NCBI GenBank assembly: GCA_910577495.1
Contig: CAJTML010000076.1
Location: forward strand, 1-10,490
DNA length: 10,490 nt
Source of the DNA: an uncultured Eggerthellaceae bacterium
Lineage (GTDB): Bacteria; Actinomycetota; Coriobacteriia; Coriobacteriales; Eggerthellaceae
Reading direction: 5' to 3'
In this document: one piece after another, positions 6,109 through 10,490 of the stretch
How the letters are laid out: each line of letters begins with the position of its first letter
How positions within the stretch are numbered: the first letter of the stretch is position 1
Notes under the pieces: model-generated
What the model saw: the letters and a program-made list of their open reading frames with translations, nothing else
The model's database searches: none
What the model was told of the DNA's origin: nothing
Program-made: the position numbers and the translations under genes

Positions 6109-6903
6109 ATGCAGACAGCTTTGATGTGGGCGGCCTTTGGAACAGGATTTACCTTTTTGATGACCACGATTGGCGCGGCGTCAGTTTTTCTTTTTCAAAA
6201 ACGTAACTCGCGGGTACTGCAGCGCATCTTTATGGGGTTTGCTGCGGGCGTCATGATTGCGGCTTCAGTGTGGTCGCTGCTCATACCAGCCATTGAGCGT
6301 GCTGAGGAAGCGGGGCAGATCGGCTGGATTCCTGCCGCGGGCGGCTTTGTGCTTGGCGTGGTGTTTTTGCTGGTGTTGCACCAGCTCATTCCTCATATAC
6401 ATCCCGAAGAGGACACCCCTGAAGGTTTGCCGAGTAAGTGGGACAGGCCAACACTTTTGTTCACCGCGGTAACGCTGCACAACATTCCAGAAGGCATGAG
6501 CGTGGGATTGTTATTCGCCATAGCTTTTCAGGGCGCGGGCGACCCGGTTATGTTTGGCATGGCCACCGCGTTGGCGCTCGGAATTGGTATTCAAAACATC
6601 CCCGAAGGCGCTGCGGTCTCGCTGCCGCTAATGCAGGAGGGCATGAAGCCCATCAAAGCGTTTGGTCTGGGTGCGCTTTCGGGTTTGGCGGAACCGGTGT
6701 TTGGCATTTTGGTGGTCTTATTCGCCAGCTTTATTTCACCCTATATGCCCTGGATGTTGGCGTTTTCGGCAGGCGCCATGATGTATGTGGTTGTAGAGGA
6801 GCTCATTCCTGAGGCACATCTGGGCGAACACTCCAATGCGGGTACGCTTGGTGTTATGGCAGGCTTTTTGGTGATGATGATTTTGGATGTGGCGCTGGGC
6901 TAG
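6109..6903 (+). CDS. ZIP-family divalent metal transporter (ZupT/GufA-like)
   Basis: This 264-residue integral membrane protein has about eight hydrophobic helices. It is predicted to import zinc or other divalent metals (iron, manganese) across the cytoplasmic membrane. The metal-site motifs of the paired central helices are clear: HNIPEG (His124, Asn125, Glu128) and QNIPEG (Gln162, Asn163, Glu166). A short loop after the third helix carries His91, His96 and His98. Length is normal for bacterial ZIP proteins. The ATG at 6109 has GAAAGGA upstream. The gene is alone and converges on the PAP2 gene with 37 bases between stop codons. A terminator and candidate structured RNA lie upstream, which may regulate it. 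Gln in place of the usual His in the second motif occurs in some subgroups, and metal choice cannot be deduced. Confidence 0.94.
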   Translation: MQTALMWAAFGTGFTFLMTTIGAASVFLFQKRNSRVLQRIFMGFAAGVMIAASVWSLLIPAIERAEEAGQIGWIPAAGGFVLGVVFLLVLHQLIPHIHPEEDTPEGLPSKWDRPTLLFTAVTLHNIPEGMSVGLLFAIAFQGAGDPVMFGMATALALGIGIQNIPEGAAVSLPLMQEGMKPIKAFGLGALSGLAEPVFGILVVLFASFISPYMPWMLAFSAGAMMYVVVEELIPEAHLGEHSNAGTLGVMAGFLVMMILDVALG

Positions 6904-6940
6904 ACCCAGGGAGTCTTTTGCCTTCAAACCGCGCTTGGTG

Positions 6941-7564
6941 CTAGAGGAGCGCACAGACCGCGCAGCTGATAAGGCCGCATGTCAGGCCGCACGCTGCACC
7001 CGCAACAACATCGCGCACGAAGTGCACGCCGCCAAGAACGCGACATGCGCCCAGGGCAAGCGCGCAGATCCAAAGGAGCACAGCAATGGGTGTGCTGGCC
7101 ACAAACCATAAAGTGGCTATTGTCGCAGCGGAAAACATATGCCTGCTGGGGAAGGATTTGCCCTCGCCCTCGCGCGCTACGAGGGGAGTGATATGACAAG
7201 CCGTTGCAGGGCGCGGTGCATTGTAACGTGCGCGAGCCCAACTCACCAACACAAAACCAGCGCCAGGCACCAGAACCAGACCGATTAGTGTGCGTGGATC
7301 AGCAAGCAACATAAACACCAGCAAGAGTCCGTAAGCGCCATAAAAGAGCCAGGTGATAGCCTTGTTCGTTCCAACGAGGAGCGTAAGCAGGCGCGGGTGT
7401 TCGCCAAAATATGCGCACCACGTTGCAAAGCATTGGGTATAGCGCACCTGAAAGGCAGCTTGCGAGCGTGTGCTGGGTGCGCTTTGGGCAGCGTCTTGAA
7501 CCGCGCCTTGAGCAGCCCCATCGGCTTGCTGCGTGCTGGAATATGTCGGGGGTCGTTTATCCAT
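6941..7564 (-). CDS. PAP2-superfamily membrane phosphatase
   Basis: This 207-residue membrane protein has a roughly 40-residue Gln/Ala/Ser-rich hydrophilic N-terminus followed by several hydrophobic helices. The three-part PAP2 signature is present: R111-x6-RP (118-119), PSRH (139-142) and R175-x5-H181-x3-D185. His142 and His181 are the expected catalytic pair. Arg at 111 replaces the common Lys, and Arg141 replaces the Gly of PSGH; both substitutions are seen in the superfamily. The active site would face outside. Likely substrates are undecaprenyl pyrophosphate or phosphatidylglycerophosphate-like lipids, but sequence alone cannot say which. It diverges from the alcohol dehydrogenase gene. 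The leader has no strong Shine-Dalgarno site, and a TATGCT box lies six bases before the ATG, which could mean a leaderless mRNA. Confidence 0.9.
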   Translation of the reverse strand: MDKRPPTYSSTQQADGAAQGAVQDAAQSAPSTRSQAAFQVRYTQCFATWCAYFGEHPRLLTLLVGTNKAITWLFYGAYGLLLVFMLLADPRTLIGLVLVPGAGFVLVSWARARYNAPRPATACHITPLVAREGEGKSFPSRHMFSAATIATLWFVASTPIAVLLWICALALGACRVLGGVHFVRDVVAGAACGLTCGLISCAVCALL

Positions 7565-7570
7565 GAGGCT

Positions 7571-7605
7571 AGCATAGCAAATCTCGCGCGAGTGTGCGCT
7601 ATACT
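7571..7605. promoter_or_regulatory. Divergent promoter region between PAP2 and alcohol dehydrogenase genes
   Basis: On the minus strand TATGCT (7571-7576) lies six bases before the PAP2 ATG. On the plus strand TATACT (7600-7605) is a 5/6 match to a -10 box for the dehydrogenase. Between them is a perfect 10-base palindrome, CTCGCGCGAG (7583-7592), a possible operator able to affect both directions. Neither -35 box is convincing. Confidence 0.35.
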
Positions 7606-7690
7606 ACCAACCATTGTGGAGCTGACGTCGATGCGTTCGGCGTCGCGAACTTGACTACGTGTGGCTGAGAGCCGCTGAACTGGAGTAACC

Positions 7691-8875
7691 ATGGAGAACT
7701 TTGAATTTGTCTCGCCGACCTATTTCGTATTCGGCAAAGAAGCAGAGTGCAAAACGGGCGAAAAACTTGCTGAGCGCGGCGCGAAAAAGGTACTGCTGCA
7801 TTATGGCGGCAACAGCGCGAAGGCCAGTGGGCTTTTGGACCGAATCAAGGCGTCGCTTGAAACAGCCGGCATTGCCTGGGTTGAGCTGGGTGGCGTGCGT
7901 CCGAACCCTGAAATTGGCTTGGTGCGCGAGGGCGTGACGCTGTGCAAAGAGCAGGACGTGGATTGGGTATGCGCCATTGGCGGCGGCTCGGTGATTGACT
8001 CGGCGAAGGCAATTGCGGTTGGCGCGCGTTACGAGGGCGACGTATGGGATATCTATCAGAGCAAAGAGCAGCGCAGCGACGTGTTGCCCATTGCAGTGGT
8101 GCTGACCATTCCCGCCGCAGGTTCCGAGGCGTCCAAAAATGCGGTTATCTCAAATGATGAGCTGGGCATGAAAACGGGCTATGCCAACAACGCCCAACGC
8201 CCCGCGATTGCATTCATGAATCCTGAACTTACGTTTACGCTTCCGCCGTTTCAGACGGCAGCGGGTATCACGGATATGTTCTGCCATTTGCTGGAGCGCT
8301 TCTTCGACGATGTGGGCGCGGTGCCGGTGACGGATAACTTGTGCTTGTCGCTTATGAACACGGTACGCGCTGAAGCGCCTCGCGTGTTGGCGGATCCCGA
8401 CAACTACGATGCGCGCGCCAACATTATGTGGGCGGGTATGCTGTGCCACCAGGGATACGCGGGCGTCGGTCGGCACGAAGACTGGGCAACGCACGGACTT
8501 GAGCATGAGCTGTCTGCCTACAACACCGAAATCACGCACGGTGCAGGACTTGCCGTGATGTTCCCGGCCTGGATGGAATATGTGTATGGCGAAAACCCCG
8601 AGCGTTTCGCGTTTTATGGTCGCGAAGTTTTCGGTTTGCGTCCAACTGGTGATGTTGAGGCTGACGCACTTTCGGCCATTGATGAGACGCGGAGCTTCTT
8701 CGCCTCATTGGGTATGCCAATTAGCTTGAGTGAGCTGGGGATTTCCGAGGACACCCTGGAAGATGCTATCGATTTTATGCTGCCTACGCTCAAGATCAAC
8801 AAGGGTGAACCGTTTGGAAGCTTCATGAAGCTCACCATGGAGGATGCTGCAAATATTTATCGCTTGGCGCTTTAG
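7691..8875 (+). CDS. Iron-containing alcohol dehydrogenase (butanol dehydrogenase BdhA-like)
   Basis: This 394-residue cytoplasmic group III alcohol dehydrogenase would interconvert aldehydes and alcohols with NAD(P)H, probably as an electron sink in fermentation. The N-terminal Rossmann-like half shows GGGSVIDSAKAIA (97-109) and the TIPAAGSEAS loop (139-148). The C-terminal helical half has the metal ligands Asp195 and His199 (GITDMFCHLLERFF), His268 (DWATHGLEHELSAYN) and His283 (ITHGAGLAVMFPAWMEY). The conserved second histidine, His272, is also present. Length and the DWATHGLEH...ITHG signature fit the BdhA/YqhD branch rather than the DhaT/FucO branch. GGAGT precedes the ATG at 7691. It is monocistronic, and no clear terminator with a T run follows. 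Aldehyde specificity and NADH versus NADPH use are not resolvable. Confidence 0.95.
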   Translation: MENFEFVSPTYFVFGKEAECKTGEKLAERGAKKVLLHYGGNSAKASGLLDRIKASLETAGIAWVELGGVRPNPEIGLVREGVTLCKEQDVDWVCAIGGGSVIDSAKAIAVGARYEGDVWDIYQSKEQRSDVLPIAVVLTIPAAGSEASKNAVISNDELGMKTGYANNAQRPAIAFMNPELTFTLPPFQTAAGITDMFCHLLERFFDDVGAVPVTDNLCLSLMNTVRAEAPRVLADPDNYDARANIMWAGMLCHQGYAGVGRHEDWATHGLEHELSAYNTEITHGAGLAVMFPAWMEYVYGENPERFAFYGREVFGLRPTGDVEADALSAIDETRSFFASLGMPISLSELGISEDTLEDAIDFMLPTLKINKGEPFGSFMKLTMEDAANIYRLAL

Positions 8876-8883
8876 GGCGATGT

Positions 8884-9026
8884 GGCTTGGGCGAAGGTGC
8901 CAGGCTCGGGGTGTCCGCGAGGCTTGGGCGACGGCGCCAGGTTCGGGCAATCCTGAGCTCGCACGAACGTGCCATAAGGGCACGTTCGGCTCGTGCGGAA
9001 TCTCGCGTGGCGCCCCCGCCCAAGCC
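8884..9026. repeat. 27-bp direct repeats plus inverted copy forming a long imperfect hairpin
   Basis: Two copies of a GC-rich 27-mer beginning GGCTTGGGCG lie at 8884-8910 and 8921-8947, spaced 37 bases apart with three differences. An inverted copy of their first 19 bases lies at 9008-9026 (two differences from copy 2). Copy 2 and the inverted copy can pair. Within the loop, CGAACGTGCC and GGCACGTTCG form a perfect 10-bp stem around ATAAG. No T run follows, so it is not a standard terminator, although it is the only large hairpin just after the dehydrogenase. Confidence 0.6.
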
Positions 9027-9115
9027 GCTGCTGCTCGGAGCGCGCCCGAAGCTCACTCAAAACTTGCGTATCGACCGTGCGAAACGCAAAACCGCCCAAA
9101 TCCGTTAAAAAATCA

Positions 9116-9281
9116 GCGAATTCCGAAGAATCAACAGCGGTCAGAACCGCGTGAAGAGTTCGCTATCACAATCTCATTCGCAGCGTCGTGAGCACAGGCT
9201 TTTGACCAGGCATGATGAGTGTACTCAAAAAACTGTGGAAAGACGACTCAGTAGTGGTATCTGGCATTCTTCGGAATTCGC
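9116..9281. repeat. 166-bp stretch bounded by 16-bp perfect inverted repeats (MITE-like)
   Basis: GCGAATTCCGAAGAAT (9116-9131) is perfectly complementary to 9266-9281. The 134 bases between them encode nothing convincing but contain a small GCGGT/ACCGC hairpin and the near-palindrome TGAGTGTACTCA. A 14-mer near the centre, ACAGGCTTTTGACC (9194-9207), differs by one base from a stretch inside the 103-bp elements at 2106 and 3419. No target duplication is evident at the ends. Confidence 0.6.
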
Positions 9282-9471
9282 CTAATTATTAACGCCAGAA
9301 GGCCTTTTCGCGTTTCAGACGCATCGCGAAGCTGCCGTCGGGTGAGCGCGCCACCGAATTGACTGCTAGCTCGCACCCCGCCGCACTTTTTCTATAAGCC
9401 CACAAACACGAGCAAACAACTTGAATGGCGTGGCGCCCTTGTGCTTGCGCTTGAGACAAAAACGAACGAAA

Positions 9472-9509
9472 AAAAGAGACGCGCGGTGGGGGAGCTGCGC
9501 GTCTCTTTT
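9472..9509. terminator. Bidirectional Rho-independent terminator
   Basis: AAAAGAGACGCGC (9472-9484) and GCGCGTCTCTTTT (9497-9509) form a perfect 13-bp stem with a 12-base loop. T runs occur on both strands. On the minus strand it can end the transcript of the small membrane protein (stop at 9639). On the plus strand it would stop transcription coming from the dehydrogenase side. Confidence 0.88.
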
Positions 9510-9515
9510 ATGAAG

Positions 9516-9611
9516 AGAGAACATCACGACCAAGGAGAGAGAGGAGAAGGAGAAAGGGAGAAGAGAGAGGAAATTCACCTAAGGGGGAGGTGCTTGATAG
9601 CGATGTTCTCT
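9516..9611. repeat. 10-bp inverted repeats framing a 42-base all-purine tract
   Basis: AGAGAACATC (9516-9525) is complementary to GATGTTCTCT (9602-9611). Between them, 9532-9573 is uninterrupted purine on the plus strand, mainly GA-rich without a fixed unit. It is followed by a small CACCT/AGGTG hairpin (9576-9592). On the minus strand this is the 3' untranslated part of the small membrane protein gene. Confidence 0.6.
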
Positions 9612-9638
9612 TGTGTAGGTGCAGGTAGGGTGCCGTTG

Positions 9639-10016
9639 CTATGCTTCGGCGCTGGTACCCAAGATTGCGTTGACCAGCGAGGATACGATACTGATAACAA
9701 TGGAGGCTACAAAAGCGCTTCCGAATGAATCAATAACGAACCCAACCTGGAAAATGCCATTTGCCAACCACGCTGCAATGTAGAGCAAAAGCGTATTGAC
9801 GACGAGGTAAAAAATTCCCAGTGTCAGTACCGAAATGGGTAAGCTCAGCAGTTGCATAATGGGCTTGATGCTGATGTTGATCAGCGACAAGAACAGCCCA
9901 AAGACCACGATTCCAACCCAAGCCTCTGATCCGCCGAAAACCTCAATGCCAGGAACAAGCCATACGGCAACTCCAACGGCAATGGCGGTAACCAGCCAGC
10001 GGATAATGAAACTCAT
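9639..10016 (-). CDS. Small four-helix membrane protein, phage holin family 4_2 / YvlD-like
   Basis: This 125-residue protein has four hydrophobic helices (about 3-22, 32-49, 57-85 and 94-120). It has the family signature LINISIKPIMQLLSLPISVLTLGIF (45-69) followed by LVVNTLLLYIAAWL. Homologues are common in bacterial chromosomes, where the holin name is historical. Their function is not established, though Bacillus YvlD belongs to a cell-envelope stress operon. No lysin or phage gene lies nearby, so a phage role is unlikely here. The ATG at 10016 has AAAGGAG at a good distance. The gene appears monocistronic, with transcription probably ending at the hairpin at 9472-9509. Confidence 0.9.
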   Translation of the reverse strand: MSFIIRWLVTAIAVGVAVWLVPGIEVFGGSEAWVGIVVFGLFLSLINISIKPIMQLLSLPISVLTLGIFYLVVNTLLLYIAAWLANGIFQVGFVIDSFGSAFVASIVISIVSSLVNAILGTSAEA

Positions 10017-10212
10017 AGGGGTGCTCCTTTCGTAAGGCGGGGGCTGGTTGATCGGCTACCCCAGCGCATTGGTTGTAGTCAACTTCTGCACAACCGCGAT
10101 ATCAACCATTTCGCTAAGAGCACTATACGAAACTATGAGGACATTGCTTGTGGTAAACGACATCAGTAAGCCCCCTGAAAATATTCTGTTACCTATTGGC
10201 TAACATTAAGGC

Positions 10213-10319
10213 GGCGAAGGGGGCGGCGAAGGAGATGGCGAAGGCAACAACGCGTGCAGGAATGGCGAAGGGGCTGGTGGATGCCCGGCAGGTGCGCACG
10301 GCGAAGGAGGCGGCGAAGG
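10213..10319. repeat. Six GGCGAAGG repeats spaced by multiples of three bases
   Basis: GGCGAAGG occurs at 10213, 10225, 10237, 10264, 10300 and 10312, so the spacings are 12, 12, 27, 36 and 12. Translated in the frame from the TTG at 10196, the tract reads as a Lys/Ala-rich basic peptide (repeated AAK, with AKGAAKEMAKA). Another frame reads Gly/Glu. Either it is a decayed coding repeat or a simple 12-base repeat expansion. Confidence 0.5.
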
Positions 10320-10324
10320 GGCGC

Positions 10325-10355
10325 AAAAAAGCCAGGTCGCATACGCAAACCTGGC
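10325..10355 (-). terminator. Rho-independent terminator of the amidinotransferase-like gene
   Basis: On the minus strand GCCAGGT (from 10355) pairs with ACCTGGC (ending 10331) through a 7-bp stem with an 11-base loop. Six T residues (10330-10325) follow. It lies about 45 bases after the stop codon at 10402. Confidence 0.85.
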
Positions 10356-10401
10356 CTTATGACTGTTGTGGATGCTGTCGCGTGAGCGCAGCGGTGCCCG
10401 C

Positions 10402-10490
10402 TTAGAAGCGCAAGCTCAGGCAGCTCAAACCGCCGTCAACTTTGCGATACTCAGAAGTATCAACTACCAGCGTCTCATAACCCAGATCCT
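10402..10490 (-). CDS. C-terminal end of a dimethylargininase/amidinotransferase-like protein (partial)
   Basis: Only the last 28 codons and the stop are inside the window, on the minus strand. They read DLGYETLVVDTSEYRKVDGG and then LSCLSLRF. The K-x-DGG-x-SC-x-SLRF ending is the C-terminal catalytic-cysteine signature of guanidine-modifying enzymes of the amidinotransferase/dimethylarginine dimethylaminohydrolase (DDAH) superfamily. In these, the Cys attacks the guanidinium carbon of an arginine derivative. The short VDGG...C tail fits DDAH-like proteins (about 250-310 residues) better than arginine deiminase. A terminator follows. The rest of the gene lies beyond the right edge, so the exact activity (dimethylarginine hydrolysis or a related reaction) is inferred. 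Confidence 0.75.
   Translation of the reverse strand, partial: DLGYETLVVDTSEYRKVDGGLSCLSLRF

Larger units (their letters stand above)
8876..9638. other. Repeat-rich gene-free region after the alcohol dehydrogenase
   Basis: These 763 bases hold no credible gene on either strand. The frames present lack ribosome-binding sites, have composition unlike the neighbours and cross hairpins. The region contains 27-bp direct repeats with an inverted partner (8884-9026), a stretch bounded by 16-bp perfect inverted repeats (9116-9281), a bidirectional terminator (9472-9509), and an all-purine tract inside 10-bp inverted repeats (9516-9611). It looks like a collection of small repeat insertions between two transcription units. 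Confidence 0.7.
10017..10401. other. Gene-free spacer between the small membrane protein and the amidinotransferase-like gene
   Basis: 10017-10195 is upstream of the membrane protein gene on the minus strand and should hold its promoter. I see only weak hairpins there, such as GGTTGT/ACAACC near 10070-10095, and no convincing promoter. 10213-10319 is the GGCGAAGG repeat tract, and 10325-10355 is a terminator. A 69-codon TTG-start frame (10196-10405, plus) covers the repeat tract and terminator, but it is probably not a gene. Confidence 0.6.

Noticed and set aside
8921..8955. tRNA-like GGTTCGGGCAATCC stretch
   Set aside because: It superficially resembles a T-arm, but no acceptor stem, D-arm or anticodon arm can be built around it. 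It belongs to the 27-mer repeat.
8844..9191. 115-codon plus-strand frame after the alcohol dehydrogenase
   Set aside because: It starts inside the dehydrogenase in another frame and continues through GC-rich direct and inverted repeats. It has no ribosome-binding site or domain.
9366..9728. Frames on both strands across the purine tract (95 codons plus, 70 codons minus)
   Set aside because: They are products of low-complexity sequence, cross the bidirectional terminator, and lack start signals. The plus frame also overlaps the 3' end of the well-supported membrane protein gene.
9639..10016. Prophage remnant suggested by the holin-type family name
   Set aside because: The family is widespread on chromosomes, and there are no phage structural, lysin, integrase or attachment sequences nearby.

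Overview
The window looks like chromosomal DNA of a moderate-GC member of the Coriobacteriia (Actinomycetota), probably Eggerthellaceae or a relative. Three things point there. The first gene is a membrane-domain/LuxR-HTH regulator of the kind greatly expanded in that class. The gene at 2262-3236 resembles a lineage-expanded family of nuclease-like proteins that I recall mainly from Coriobacteriia. The remaining genes are short metabolic units typical of an anaerobe. A Cryptobacterium-like organism is possible on GC, but this is inference. No tRNA, rRNA, CRISPR array or recognisable transposase is visible.

Layout. 1-736: 3' part of a LuxR-type regulator. 869-2050: class I PLP aminotransferase with a strong terminator. 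2106-3528: an AT-rich island in which two nearly identical 103-bp elements, each ending in terminal inverted repeats, sit in direct orientation on either side of a DUF559/Vsr-like nuclease gene on the minus strand. 3592-4668 (minus): threonine aldolase, divergent from ferritin at 4911-5426, which ends in a strong terminator. 5541-6108: gene-free DNA holding an inverted repeat with a consensus -10 box and a candidate structured RNA with its own promoter and terminator, just ahead of a ZIP metal transporter (6109-6903). 6941-7564 (minus): PAP2 phosphatase, convergent with the ZIP gene and divergent from an iron-containing alcohol dehydrogenase (7691-8875). 8876-9638: gene-free DNA rich in repeats (27-bp direct repeats with an inverted partner, a 166-bp stretch bounded by 16-bp perfect inverted repeats, a bidirectional terminator, and a 42-nt all-purine tract framed by 10-bp inverted repeats). 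9639-10016 (minus): small four-helix membrane protein of the YvlD/holin_4_2 family. 10213-10319: GGCGAAGG repeats spaced by multiples of three. 10402-10490 (minus): C-terminus of a dimethylargininase/amidinotransferase-like enzyme with its terminator.

Most genes appear to be single-gene units with their own start signals and terminators. Ferritin (iron storage) and the ZIP transporter (divalent metal uptake) are both metal-homeostasis functions, but a terminator and about 680 bp separate them and no shared operator is visible. The most unusual part is the repeat-flanked nuclease-like gene at 2106-3528. Next are the candidate RNA upstream of the ZIP gene and the MITE-like inverted-repeat stretch at 9116-9281.
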